Shown here: in pieces, positions 17,543 through 26,251 of the stretch
Numbering within the stretch: position 1 is the first letter of the stretch
How the letters are laid out: each line of letters begins with the position of its first letter
Source of the DNA: Falsirhodobacter algicola
Lineage (GTDB): Bacteria > Pseudomonadota > Alphaproteobacteria > Rhodobacterales > Rhodobacteraceae
Direction: 5' to 3'
Assembly (NCBI RefSeq): GCF_018279165.1
Contig: NZ_CP047289.1
Coordinates: 1,238,501 to 1,302,500, forward strand
DNA: 64,000 bases
Made by a program: the position numbers and the translations under genes
The notes under the pieces: model-generated
Told to the model about the DNA's origin: nothing
Databases searched by the model: none
The model's input: the letters and a program-made list of their open reading frames with translations, nothing else

Positions 17543-17718
17543 CGACGCGGCTCGCTTTCGCGCAGCCATATCTCGGCGGCGTCCTCCCCGCGCGCGGCAT
17601 TCGTGCGGGGGCTCGTCCGGGGGGCCGTACGGTCCACCCCGGTGATGCCGGAAGGCGGGTCGGCCAAGGCGGGCCCGCCGAGCCCCAAGCAGATAACGGC
17701 GGCAAGCAATCGAAGCAT
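17539..17718 (-). CDS. small secreted protein, 59 residues, unknown function
   Basis: An open frame of 60 codons with a clear Sec signal peptide (MLRLLAAVICLGLGGPALA, predicted cleavage after ALA at residue 19) and a short hydrophilic mature part of about 40 residues rich in Arg, Pro and Thr, ending [15 protein letters not shown] lies upstream of the ATG at good spacing. It is downstream of, and on the same strand as, the N-formylglutamate amidohydrolase-family gene (68 bp gap), and its stop overlaps the end of the convergent aminotransferase by four bases. No family recognised. Confidence 0.65.
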   Translation of the reverse strand: MLRLLAAVICLGLGGPALADPPSGITGVDRTAPRTSPRTNAARGEDAAEIWLRESEPRR

Positions 17719-17786
17719 CTCGGCTCTCCTTCACGGGGACGAAGATGGCGGCGATCGCCGATCACGTCAAAACGCCGCTTCGTGAT

Positions 17787-18521
17787 CTAGGCGATATCCG
17801 CCACCGCCCCCGCGATGATGGGCGCCAGCCGCGCCGCCCATGCCGCCTGCGCCTCGGCGGTGCCGATCAGATCGTTGCGCACCTCGATCAACGTGTTGTG
17901 CCGCCCGGTCTGCAGGGCATGCCGGTCGATCGCATCGCCCGGCAGATGCCCATCATAAGGCTCGTTATCCCCGATCACGAGGTCCGGCTCCGCCCGCAGC
18001 CGCGCGATCAGCGCCAGCGACAAGCGGCTGTCGCAATGCGAATGCAGGATGCCCACATGCCACGGACGCAGCCCCCGCCCGTTCAGGCGCGGGGTGAAGC
18101 TGTGAACCGCCACGATCACCGTATCCGTCCGCCGCGCCGCAAGGCGGGCCAGTTCGGCGTGATAGGGGCGGTGCAGCAGGTTCAGCCGCCGCGCCACCTC
18201 GGCGGCGTCCACATGGCGGTTCGCCGGGATCACCGTCCCGTCATAGAGGCGCATGACCAGCGTCGGATCATCCTCGCCCCGGTTCGGATCGATCACCAGC
18301 CGCGAGAAATCCGACAGGATCGCCGTCGCCTCCAGCGCATCGGCCAGCGCCGTCGCCAACCCCGCCGCGCCCACGTCGAAGGCGATGTGACGACCCATAT
18401 CGGCGGCGGCGATTCCCAGATCGCCCCCGTTCACCGCCTCCGGCACCCGATTCGTCGCATGATCGCAGGTGATCAGAATCCGGGAATTGCGCGATTCTCC
18501 GTGAACGGTGAACGGTTGCAC
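17787..18521 (-). CDS. N-formylglutamate amidohydrolase family protein
   Basis: 244-residue member of the FGase family (PF05013), zinc-dependent amidases that in histidine degradation cut N-formylglutamate to glutamate and formate. Recognisable blocks are LITCDHATNRVPEA near the N-terminus, DFSRLVIDPNR, and VHSFTPRLNG, whose His and neighbouring acids likely hold the metal. The start is set at GTG 18521, where AAGGAG sits five bases upstream; ATG 18539 lacks a ribosome site. No hut genes are nearby, and it faces the dgcN-dgcA-dat operon, so an N-acylglutamate deacylase role in that pathway is an attractive inference. Confidence 0.85.
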   Translation of the reverse strand: MQPFTVHGESRNSRILITCDHATNRVPEAVNGGDLGIAAADMGRHIAFDVGAAGLATALADALEATAILSDFSRLVIDPNRGEDDPTLVMRLYDGTVIPANRHVDAAEVARRLNLLHRPYHAELARLAARRTDTVIVAVHSFTPRLNGRGLRPWHVGILHSHCDSRLSLALIARLRAEPDLVIGDNEPYDGHLPGDAIDRHALQTGRHNTLIEVRNDLIGTAEAQAAWAARLAPIIAGAVADIA

Positions 18522-18652
18522 ATCAGCTCCTTGTCGCATTTCGTTGCACTTCGCTGTATATGCCGCGACGAAGACTAGGATGCCAGTTGCAGCGGATGTT
18601 GTACGCTAACATGAAAACGGGCAGAACATCCGCGATGACAAGGGAGATTATC

Positions 18653-20098
18653 ATGAGACGCCTTCGCAACGTGAAGATCGTGGCCACGCTGGGGCCCGCC
18701 TCCAGCAGCTACGAGGTGATCCGCGCCCTGTTCGAGGCCGGTGCCGACGTGTTCCGGCTGAACATGAGCCATGGCAGCCACGACGACATCCGCGAACGGC
18801 ACGAGATCATCCGCAAGATCGAGGCCGATACCGGGCGTCCCATCGGCATCCTCGCCGACCTTCAGGGCCCGAAGCTGCGCGTGGGCGTGTTTGCGAACGG
18901 CCCCGAGGAACTGGTGGAAGGCGCGAACTTCCGGCTGGATCTGTCGGACGAGCCGGGCGATGCCCGCCGCGTGAACCTGCCCCACCCCGAGATCTTCGCG
19001 GCGCTGGAACCGGGCGCGACGCTTCTGGTCAATGACGGCAAGATCCGCCTGCGCGTGCGCGAATGCGGCGCCGATTTCGCCGATTGCGTGGTCGAGGTCG
19101 GCGGCGCCATCTCCAACCGCAAGGGCGTGAACGTGCCGGACGTGGTGCTGCCCCTCGCCGCGCTGTCGGAGAAGGACCGCAAGGATCTGGAATTCGTGTG
19201 CGAACTCGGCTGCGACTGGCTGGCCTTGTCCTTCGTGCAGCGCCCCGAGGACGTTCTGGAGGCCCGCGAACTGGCCAAGGGCCGCGCCGCGATCCTGTCC
19301 AAGATCGAAAAGCCGGCGGCCGTGAAGGCCTATGACGCGATCCTCGAAGTGTCCGACGGCATCATGGTCGCCCGCGGCGATCTGGGCGTGGAACTGCCGG
19401 TTCAGGACGTGCCGCCGATCCAGAAGCGCCTCGTGCGCGGGGCGCGTGCGGCGGCCAAGCCGGTGATCGTGGCGACGCAGATGCTCGAATCCATGATCGA
19501 TTCGCCCGTTCCGACGCGGGCCGAAGTGTCCGACGTGTCCGGCGCGATCTACGAGGGCGCGGACGCCGTCATGCTCTCGGCCGAATCTGCGGCGGGCAGC
19601 TATCCGGTCGAAGCCGTGCGCACGATGAACAACGTCGCCATTTCGATTGAGAGCGACCGGACCTACCGCGAGGTCATCGAGGCCAGCCGCCGCGCCAAGC
19701 GTTCGACCGTGGCCGACGCCATCGTCGCCGCCTCGCGCGAGATCGCGGAAAGCACGCCGATCAAGGCGATCTGCTGCTTCTCCCAGACCGGCACCACGGT
19801 GTCGCTGGTGGCCCGCGAACGCCCCCGCGTTCCGATCATCGCGCTGACCCCGCTGATGGAGACCGCGCGCCGCATGACCCTGACCTGGGGCACGCATTGC
19901 GCCATCTCCGAGGTGCAGCACCGCTTCAAGGGCGCCGTTCTGGCGGCTGCGAAATCGGCGCGCGATGCGGGCTTTGCCACCACCGAAGAGTTCATCGTCG
20001 TCATGGCGGGCGTTCCCTTCAACCGCGCCGGCACGACGAACATCCTGCGCGTCGCGCCCTGCGACGAATCGAAGATCACGAACGCCGAAACGGAATGA
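18653..20098 (+). CDS. pyk: pyruvate kinase
   Basis: Glycolytic enzyme converting phosphoenolpyruvate and ADP to pyruvate and ATP. 481 residues. The substrate/metal signature ILSKIEKPAAV contains the catalytic lysine; MVARGDLGVELP and ATQMLESM are also typical. The start at 18653 (MRRLRNVKIVATLGP) has AGGGAG upstream; the longer in-frame ATGs upstream encode non-homologous sequence. It is divergent from the FGase-family gene and followed by a strong hairpin (20105-20140) before rpmI. Confidence 0.97.
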   Translation: MRRLRNVKIVATLGPASSSYEVIRALFEAGADVFRLNMSHGSHDDIRERHEIIRKIEADTGRPIGILADLQGPKLRVGVFANGPEELVEGANFRLDLSDEPGDARRVNLPHPEIFAALEPGATLLVNDGKIRLRVRECGADFADCVVEVGGAISNRKGVNVPDVVLPLAALSEKDRKDLEFVCELGCDWLALSFVQRPEDVLEARELAKGRAAILSKIEKPAAVKAYDAILEVSDGIMVARGDLGVELPVQDVPPIQKRLVRGARAAAKPVIVATQMLESMIDSPVPTRAEVSDVSGAIYEGADAVMLSAESAAGSYPVEAVRTMNNVAISIESDRTYREVIEASRRAKRSTVADAIVAASREIAESTPIKAICCFSQTGTTVSLVARERPRVPIIALTPLMETARRMTLTWGTHCAISEVQHRFKGAVLAAAKSARDAGFATTEEFIVVMAGVPFNRAGTTNILRVAPCDESKITNAETE

Positions 20099-20104
20099 CC
20101 CTTG

Positions 20105-20140
20105 CAGGGGGCGGCGTTCGCCTTTATACGCCGCCCCCTG
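20105..20140 (+). terminator. 13-bp hairpin after pyk, no U tract
   Basis: Perfect 13-bp inverted repeat (CAGGGGGCGGCGT / ACGCCGCCCCCTG) with a 10-base loop, starting six bases after the pyk stop. No T run follows, so it could act as a 3' stabiliser or weak terminator, or as part of the rpmI leader 70 bp downstream. Confidence 0.55.
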
Positions 20141-20209
20141 ATTACCCGCGCGCCCGGCCGATGTGGCATTGCCGTGGCGCGCGTTCACCACTCGCAAGAG
20201 GAGATGAAA

Positions 20210-20410
20210 ATGCCCAAGATGAAGACCAAATCGGCCGCGAAGAAGCGTTTCAGCTTCACGGCCACCGGCAAGGTGAAGGCCGGCCCCGCCGGCAAGCGCC
20301 ACGGCATGATCAAACGCTCGACGAAATTCATCCGCGACGTCACGGGGACCATGATCCTGTGCGATTCGGACGAGAAGATCGTCAAGAAATACATGCCCTA
20401 TAACCGGTAA
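20210..20410 (+). CDS. rpmI: 50S ribosomal protein L35
   Basis: 66 residues beginning [14 protein letters not shown], the canonical bL35 N-terminus, ending KKYMPYNR; highly basic as expected. The ATG at 20210 has AAGAGGAG upstream. It lies 11 bp before rplT, the universal L35-L20 pair. The promoter is likely in the 20141-20200 stretch, although read-through from pyk is possible. Confidence 0.97.
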   Translation: MPKMKTKSAAKKRFSFTATGKVKAGPAGKRHGMIKRSTKFIRDVTGTMILCDSDEKIVKKYMPYNR

Positions 20411-20421
20411 GGAGAGCGTAG

Positions 20422-20784
20422 ATGTCCCGCGTCAAATCCGGCGTTGTCACGCACGCCCGTCACCGTAAAGTCATCAAGGCGGCCAAAGGCTACTACGCCG
20501 CCCGTTCGACGAACTTCCGCACCGCGACTCAGGCCGTCGACAAGGCGAACCAGTACGCGACCCGCGACCGCAAGACCCGCAAGCGCACGTTCCGCGCCCT
20601 GTGGATCCAGCGTATCAACGCGGCCGTGCGCCTGTTCGACGCTGAGATGACCTATTCGCGCTTCATCAACGGTCTGGCCAAGGCCGGGATCGAAGTGGAC
20701 CGCAAGGTTCTGGCCGATCTGGCCGTCCGCGAGCCCGAGGCGTTCAACGCCATCGCGGCACAGGCCAAGAAGGCCCTCGCCTGA
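20422..20784 (+). CDS. rplT: 50S ribosomal protein L20
   Basis: 120-residue bL20, with the basic N-terminal extension [23 protein letters not shown] and the globular C-terminal domain ([24 protein letters not shown]). Binds 23S rRNA early in assembly and in many bacteria represses its own operon. GGAGAG precedes the start. A classic terminator follows eight bases after the stop. Confidence 0.97.
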   Translation: MSRVKSGVVTHARHRKVIKAAKGYYAARSTNFRTATQAVDKANQYATRDRKTRKRTFRALWIQRINAAVRLFDAEMTYSRFINGLAKAGIEVDRKVLADLAVREPEAFNAIAAQAKKALA

Positions 20785-20792
20785 TCTGATGA

Positions 20793-20817
20793 AACCCCGC
20801 TTCGGCGGGGTTTTTTC
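20793..20817 (+). terminator. intrinsic terminator of rpmI-rplT
   Basis: 8-bp stem AACCCCGC / GCGGGGTT closed by a UUCG tetraloop and followed directly by a run of T (20811-20816). A textbook rho-independent terminator. Confidence 0.92.
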
Positions 20818-20880
20818 TTGGCTGTCCTTGCCAGCCTGCCCCTCGGGCGGTAATCCGAAGCCGGACTTACGGAGGCCGGC

Positions 20881-21963
20881 ATGGACGGGATCGACACGCT
20901 TCGCGACACTTACCTGAACCGCATCAAGGATGCGGGGGACGAGGCCGCGGTGGAAGAGCTCCGCCTCTCCGCCCTCGGCAAGAAGGGCGAAATCAGCCTG
21001 AAGATGCGGGAACTGGGCCGGATGAGCCCGGAGGAGCGTCAGACGACCGGCGCCGCCCTGAACCGCCTGAAGGACGAGATCGACGCCGCCCTGCGCGCGC
21101 GCAAGGCCAGCCTTGCCGATGCCGCATTGGAACAGCGCCTCGCGGCCGAATGGCTGGACGTGACGCTGCCGGGCCGCCCGCGCCGCATGGGCACGCTGCA
21201 TCCCGTCTCGCAGGTCATGGAAGAGCTGACGGCCATCTTCGCCGATATGGGCTTTTCCGTGGCCGAAGGCCCGCAGGTCGAAAGCGACTGGTACAATTTC
21301 GACGCACTGAACATCCCGCCCGAGCATCCCGCCCGGCAGGAGCACGACACCTTCTTCATGCACCGGGCGGGCGGCGATGACCGCCCGCCCCATGTGCTGC
21401 GCACCCACACCTCGCCCGTGCAGATCCGCGCGATGATGGATCAGGGGGCCCCGATCCGCGTGATCGCCCCCGGCCGCGTCTATCGTATGGACATGGACCA
21501 GACGCACACGCCCATGTTCCATCAGGTCGAAGGCTTGGCGCTGGACAAGAACATCTCCATGGCGAACCTCAAATGGGTTCTGGAGGAGTTCTGCCGCGCC
21601 TTCTTCGAGGTTCCCTCGGTGGAGCTGCGCTTCCGCGCCTCGCATTTCCCCTTCACCGAACCCTCGGCCGAGGTGGATATCCGCTGCTCATGGCAGAACG
21701 GACAGCTGAAGATCGGCGAAGGCGACAGCTGGATGGAGATCCTCGGCTCGGGCATGGTGCACCCCAAGGTGCTGACCGCCGCCGGCATCGACCCCGCCGA
21801 ATGGCAAGGCTTCGCCTTCGGCATGGGCATCGACCGCATCGCCATGCTGAAATACGGCATCCCCGATCTGCGCGCCTTCTTCGAAAGCGACTTGCGCTGG
21901 CTGCGCCATTACGGCTTTGCCGCACTGGACATGCCGGACCTCGCTGGGGGCCTCAGCCGGTGA
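20881..21963 (+). CDS. pheS: phenylalanine-tRNA ligase subunit alpha
   Basis: 360-residue catalytic subunit of PheRS. Class II motif 2 (FHQVEGL) and motif 3 ([18 protein letters not shown]) are present, preceded by the N-terminal coiled-coil arm (residues 1-90). GGAGG lies before the ATG. Between pheS and pheT a small yrhK-family gene is inserted and coupled to pheS by a GTGA overlap. Confidence 0.97.
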   Translation: MDGIDTLRDTYLNRIKDAGDEAAVEELRLSALGKKGEISLKMRELGRMSPEERQTTGAALNRLKDEIDAALRARKASLADAALEQRLAAEWLDVTLPGRPRRMGTLHPVSQVMEELTAIFADMGFSVAEGPQVESDWYNFDALNIPPEHPARQEHDTFFMHRAGGDDRPPHVLRTHTSPVQIRAMMDQGAPIRVIAPGRVYRMDMDQTHTPMFHQVEGLALDKNISMANLKWVLEEFCRAFFEVPSVELRFRASHFPFTEPSAEVDIRCSWQNGQLKIGEGDSWMEILGSGMVHPKVLTAAGIDPAEWQGFAFGMGIDRIAMLKYGIPDLRAFFESDLRWLRHYGFAALDMPDLAGGLSR

Positions 21964-22253
21964 GCCTGTCCAAACACCTCTTCCGGCACGAGAACCGCGA
22001 GGGCAGCGAACACGCCCGCCGCCTCTATGCCCGCTACGAGATCGCGCGCACGGCGGTCGAATTCGCCGCAGCGATCTGCTTCCTCGTCGGGTCGGTGTTC
22101 TTCTTCTACGATGCGCTGATGACGGCGGCGACGTGGCTGTTCACCATCGGCTCCGTCCTGTTCGCGGCGCGCCCCACCCTGAAACTCGTTCGCGAAATCC
22201 GGCTCTACCGCATGGGCAAGACCGGCAAGCTCGCCCGTGATACCGCTTCCTGA
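21960..22253 (+). CDS. YrhK-family small membrane protein
   Basis: 97 residues, starting from GTG 21960 that overlaps the pheS stop. An N-terminal basic segment ([22 protein letters not shown]) is followed by two predicted transmembrane helices ([19 protein letters not shown] and [16 protein letters not shown]) and a basic tail. This matches the YrhK domain (PF14145), whose function is unknown. Its location inside the pheS-pheT operon, with pheT starting 13 bp later, means its expression is tied to PheRS. Confidence 0.85.
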   Translation: MSLSKHLFRHENREGSEHARRLYARYEIARTAVEFAAAICFLVGSVFFFYDALMTAATWLFTIGSVLFAARPTLKLVREIRLYRMGKTGKLARDTAS

Positions 22254-22266
22254 TGGAGTCGACCCG

Positions 22267-24663
22267 ATGAAATTCACCCTCTCCTGGCTCAAGACCCATC
22301 TCGAGACCGAGGCCAGCCTCGACGACATCACCTATGCCCTGACCGATCTGGGCCTCGAGGTGGAGGAGGTCCGCGACCCCGCCGCCAAGCTGGCGCCCTT
22401 CACGCTGGCCAAGGTGCTGGGGGCCGAGCCGCATCCCGATGCCGACCGTCTGCGCGTGTGCCGCGTGGCCACGGACGAGGGCGAGAAGCAGATCGTCTGC
22501 GGCGCACCCAATGCCCGCGAAGGCATCACCGTCGTCCTGTGCAAGCCGGGCGATCATGTGCCGGGCATCGACGTGACGCTGGGCGTCGGCAAGATCCGCG
22601 GCGTCGAATCCCACGGCATGATGGCCTCCGAACGGGAGCTCGAGCTCTCGGAGGAGCATGACGGCATCATCGAACTGCCCTCGGGCGAGGTTGGGGAGCG
22701 GTTCGTGGACTGGCTCGCGGCCCATGCGCCGGACAAGGTCGATCCGATGATCCATATCAAGATCACGCCGAACCGGCCCGACGCCCTTGGCGTGCGGGGC
22801 ATCGCGCGCGATCTGGCGGCGCGCGGCCTCGGCACCCTGAAACCGCTGACGGTGGAGCCGGTGCCCGGCGCCTTCCCGAACCCGATCACGGTGCGGACCG
22901 AAACGCCCGCCTGCCCGCTCTTTGCCGGCCGGGTGATCCGCGGCGTGCGCAACGGCCCCTCCCCCGCATGGCTGCAAGCGCGGCTGAAGGCGATTGGCCT
23001 GCGCCCGATTTCGGCGCTGGTGGACATCACCAACTTCTTCACCTTCGATCTGAACCGCCCGCTGCATGTCTTCGACGCGGCCAAGGTTCGCGGCGATCTG
23101 ACCGTCCGCGAGGCCGCCGAGGGCGAGGAGCTTCTGGCCCTCGACGGCAAGACCTATGCCCTGCGCCCCGGCATGATCGTCATCGCCGACGCGGCGGGCG
23201 TGGAATCGCTGGGCGGCGTGATGGGCGGCGAGGTCTCGGGCTGTGACGAGACGACGCGCGATGTCTATCTCGAAGCCGCCTATTTCGATCCGATCACCAC
23301 CGCGACCACCGGCCGCGCGCTGAAGATCAATTCCGATGCCCGCTACCGTTTCGAGCGTGGGATCGACCCGGCCTTCACGCTAGACGGGATGGAGCTTGCG
23401 ACGCGCATGATCCTCGATCTCTGCGGCGGAGAGGCGTCGGAGGTGCAGATCGCGGGCGAGGTGCCGGATACCAGCCGCGCCTACCGCCTCGACACAGACC
23501 GCGTGGTCAGCCTCGTCGGCATGGAGATCGCCCCCGAGGAGCAGCGCCGCACGCTGGAGGCCCTCGGCTTTCGGCTGGAGGGCGACATGGCCCATGTCCC
23601 CAGCTGGCGCCCCGATGTTCTGGGCGAGGCGGATCTCGTCGAAGAGATCGCCCGCGTCGCCTCGCTGACCCGGCTGACGGGCACGCCGCTGCCGCGGGCC
23701 ATCCCCGGTGTGCCGCGCCCGATCCTGACGCCGCTGCAACAGCGCGAACGGGCGGCGCGGCGGATGCTGGCCGCGCTCGGTTATCACGAATGCGTCAGCT
23801 ACAGCTTCATCAACGCCGGTGATGCCGCATTGTTCGGCGGCGGGGCGAATGCGGTGCGGGTGGAAAACCCCATCAGCTCCGAAATGACGCATCTGCGGCC
23901 GGACCTGCTGCCGGGCCTTCTGCGCGCGGCGGCCCGCAATCAGGCGCGCGGCTTCGCCGATCTGGCGCTGTTCGAGGTCGGCCCCGCCTTCACCGGCGGC
24001 GAGCCGGGCGATCAGGTGCTTCAGGCAACCGGCCTTCTGATCGGGGCCACGGCGGCGCGCGATCCCTTCGGCTCGCGCCGCAGCGTGGACACGTTCGACG
24101 CCAAGGCGGATGTGGAGGCGGTGCTGGCGACGCTCGGCGTGCCGTCCAAGGTGCAGATCGGCCGCAAGGTGCCGGGCTGGTGGCATCCGGGCCGTTCGGG
24201 CGTGATCGGCCTTGGGCCGAAGGCGCTGGCCACATTCGGCGAGGTGCATCCGCGCATCCTGCGCATGCTGGACATCAAGGGCCCGGCCGTCGCCTTCACC
24301 GTGAACATCGCGGCGATTCCGCTGCCCAAGGTCCGCACCCCCACGCGGCCCGCGCTGAAGCTGTCGGACCTGCAGGCGGTGGACCGGGACTTTGCGTTCG
24401 TGGTCGATGCCGGGGTGGAGGCGCTGACGCTGGTGAACGCCGCCGCCGGGGCCGACAAGGCGCTGATCGACAGCGTGCAGGTGTTCGACCAATTCACTGG
24501 CGAAAAGGCCGAGGCGCAGATGGGCGCGGGCAAGAAGTCCATCGCGCTGACGGTGCGTCTGCAACCGACCGAACGCACCCTGACCGACAAGGACATCGAA
24601 GCGGTCAGTGCGAAGATCGTCGAAAAGGTCGCCAAAGCCACCGGCGGCACCCTTCGGACCTAA
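22267..24663 (+). CDS. pheT: phenylalanine-tRNA ligase subunit beta
   Basis: 798-residue beta subunit of PheRS. It has the N-terminal MKFTLSWLKTHLET, the EMAP/tRNA-binding domain (about 40-150, with GAPNAREG), B3/B4 editing domain, B5 domain, the inactive class II core and the C-terminal ferredoxin-fold anticodon-binding domain (DFAFVVD ... TLTDKDIEAV). ATG 22267 with GGAG upstream is chosen over an in-frame upstream codon. It is closed by an unusually long perfect hairpin. Confidence 0.97.
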   Translation: MKFTLSWLKTHLETEASLDDITYALTDLGLEVEEVRDPAAKLAPFTLAKVLGAEPHPDADRLRVCRVATDEGEKQIVCGAPNAREGITVVLCKPGDHVPGIDVTLGVGKIRGVESHGMMASERELELSEEHDGIIELPSGEVGERFVDWLAAHAPDKVDPMIHIKITPNRPDALGVRGIARDLAARGLGTLKPLTVEPVPGAFPNPITVRTETPACPLFAGRVIRGVRNGPSPAWLQARLKAIGLRPISALVDITNFFTFDLNRPLHVFDAAKVRGDLTVREAAEGEELLALDGKTYALRPGMIVIADAAGVESLGGVMGGEVSGCDETTRDVYLEAAYFDPITTATTGRALKINSDARYRFERGIDPAFTLDGMELATRMILDLCGGEASEVQIAGEVPDTSRAYRLDTDRVVSLVGMEIAPEEQRRTLEALGFRLEGDMAHVPSWRPDVLGEADLVEEIARVASLTRLTGTPLPRAIPGVPRPILTPLQQRERAARRMLAALGYHECVSYSFINAGDAALFGGGANAVRVENPISSEMTHLRPDLLPGLLRAAARNQARGFADLALFEVGPAFTGGEPGDQVLQATGLLIGATAARDPFGSRRSVDTFDAKADVEAVLATLGVPSKVQIGRKVPGWWHPGRSGVIGLGPKALATFGEVHPRILRMLDIKGPAVAFTVNIAAIPLPKVRTPTRPALKLSDLQAVDRDFAFVVDAGVEALTLVNAAAGADKALIDSVQVFDQFTGEKAEAQMGAGKKSIALTVRLQPTERTLTDKDIEAVSAKIVEKVAKATGGTLRT

Positions 24664-24702
24664 GGAAAAGGCGCGGATCCTGCGATCCGCGCCTTTTCCT
24701 TA
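24661..24702. terminator. 19-bp perfect bidirectional terminator hairpin
   Basis: A perfect 19-bp inverted repeat with a four-base loop (CTGC) starts within the pheT stop codon and ends within the stop codon of the convergent L,D-transpeptidase gene. Each arm carries an AAGGAAAAGG / CCTTTTCCTT end, giving a T-rich 3' side in both directions. Confidence 0.9.
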
Positions 24703-25434
24703 TCCGGCCGAGGCCATCTGCACCGGCGCCGTCCACCCCGGCGGGTGAATGTCGCCATTGGCATCCTCCACCCATTCGCCCTCATAGGCGCGGCTTTCGG
24801 CTTCCGTGCGGACCTTCACGCGCGTGCCGACATCCACCCGCTCATACAGATCCATGATGTCCTGATTGAACAGACGGATGCACCCGGCCGAGCTGGCCCG
24901 CCCGATGGAGCGGTTGTCGATCGTGCCGTGGATCCGGTAATAGGTGTCGCGCCCATAGCGGTAGAGATAGAGCGCCCGCGCGCCGAGCGGGTTTTCCAGC
25001 CCACCGGGAAGGCCCGCCGCATATTCGGCATAAAGCTCCGGCTGCGTGCGGATCATGTTCTGCGTCGGCGTCCAACGCGGCCATTCGGCCTTGCGACCGA
25101 TGCGGGCATTGCCGCGGAAGGCCTTGCCCTCAGGGCCGACGCCCACGGCATAGCGCATGGCGCGGCCATTCGGCAGGACGTAGTACAGGCGCCGTGCGAA
25201 GGGATCGACGACGATGGTGTTCGCCTCCTCGGGGCCGGTGTAATCCACCTCCTGGCGCACCTTTTCCGGCGTCAGGAAGGCCGGGTTCACGGCCGGGATC
25301 ATGAAGTCCCCATCCTGAACGGCGGCGTAATCGGGATTGACGGGTGCCCGCGTCACCTGGGTTTGGGACGCACCGCACCCGGCCAGAACGGCCAAGGTCA
25401 GAAGCGCGGCGAATTGACGTAAGGTGGAGCGCAC
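24700..25434 (-). CDS. L,D-transpeptidase (YkuD/ErfK family) lipoprotein
   Basis: 244 residues with a lipoprotein signal (LAVLAGC, lipidated Cys20). The catalytic YkuD domain runs from about residue 72 to 210 with the His-x(n)-Ser-x-Gly-Cys motif: HG at 169-170 and SSAGCIR with nucleophile Cys185. Such enzymes make 3-3 crosslinks in peptidoglycan or attach lipoproteins to it. The start is GTG 25434 with AAGGGA upstream. It sits 100 bp downstream of fliP on the same strand but is probably not part of the flagellar regulon. Confidence 0.92.
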   Translation of the reverse strand: MRSTLRQFAALLTLAVLAGCGASQTQVTRAPVNPDYAAVQDGDFMIPAVNPAFLTPEKVRQEVDYTGPEEANTIVVDPFARRLYYVLPNGRAMRYAVGVGPEGKAFRGNARIGRKAEWPRWTPTQNMIRTQPELYAEYAAGLPGGLENPLGARALYLYRYGRDTYYRIHGTIDNRSIGRASSAGCIRLFNQDIMDLYERVDVGTRVKVRTEAESRAYEGEWVEDANGDIHPPGWTAPVQMASAG

Positions 25435-25534
25435 CGGAAATCCCTTCTTCTACTCGATATCTCGGGCTCAAAGCTGCGTCCGGATGCCCTGAGGTCAAGG
25501 CGAAGCGCGCGTTACCGTGTCATATTCGTCACAT

Positions 25535-26251
25535 TCACCCGTAGCTGCGCACCAAGGCAGAGGCGATCAGCGACCAGCCATCGGCCACCACGAAGAAGGC
25601 CAGTTTGAACGGCAAGGAGACGACTGCGGGCGGCACCATCATCATCCCCATCGACATCAGCACCGCCGAAACGACCAGATCGATGATCAGGAACGGCAGG
25701 TAGATGAGAAAGCCGATTTCGAACGCCCGCTGGATTTCCGATAGAAGGAAGGACGGTACCAGCACCGACAGCGGCACGTCCGGCAGCGCCGGCTGGCCAA
25801 GATCGGGCCGCAGATCCAGCAGCGTCTGCAACGCATCGGGATCGAGCCGCGCCGACATGAAGCCGCGAAACGGCCCGACGATCAGCGGCCATGCCGCCGT
25901 CAGGTCCAACTCGCCCCTTGCCAGCGGGCCCGCCCCCTGTTGCCATGCCTGCGTCAGCACCGGATCCATCACGAACCACGTCAGGAACAGCGCGAGGCTG
26001 ACGATCAGCATGTTCGGCGGGGCCTGTTGCAGGCCGATCGCTTGCCGCAGGATCGACAGGACCGTCACCATGAACGGGAAGCAGGTCACCATGATGGCAA
26101 GCGCGGGCGCGAGGCTCAGCACCGTGATCAAGGCGATCAACTGGATGCTGCGCCCCGCCAGCGATCCGTCGCCAAGGTTCACCGCAATATCCTGCGCCTG
26201 AAGCATCGAGGGGATCAGCAGCGCCGGAAGAAGAAGGAGCCAGATCCTCAC
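25535..26251 (-). CDS. fliP: flagellar type III export membrane protein FliP
   Basis: 238 residues. Signal-like N-terminus (MRIWLLLLPALLIPSMLQAQ), then four membrane helices with the FliP signatures CFPFMVTVLSILRQAIG and PFLIIDLVVSAVLMSMGM, and a central periplasmic loop. FliP forms the export gate with FliQ and FliR (both elsewhere in this cluster). The GTG start overlaps the fliN stop (GTGA), so it is the last gene of the fliF-fliH-fliN-fliP operon. Confidence 0.96.
   Translation of the reverse strand: MRIWLLLLPALLIPSMLQAQDIAVNLGDGSLAGRSIQLIALITVLSLAPALAIMVTCFPFMVTVLSILRQAIGLQQAPPNMLIVSLALFLTWFVMDPVLTQAWQQGAGPLARGELDLTAAWPLIVGPFRGFMSARLDPDALQTLLDLRPDLGQPALPDVPLSVLVPSFLLSEIQRAFEIGFLIYLPFLIIDLVVSAVLMSMGMMMVPPAVVSLPFKLAFFVVADGWSLIASALVRSYG

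Noticed and set aside
17603-17785. A 60-codon plus-strand frame after dat
   Set aside because: It is antisense to the small secreted protein gene, which has the better ribosome site and a signal peptide.
18575-20302. A 575-codon open frame on the minus strand across pyk
   Set aside because: Fully antisense to pyruvate kinase, no motifs and no ribosome site; a GC-rich shadow.
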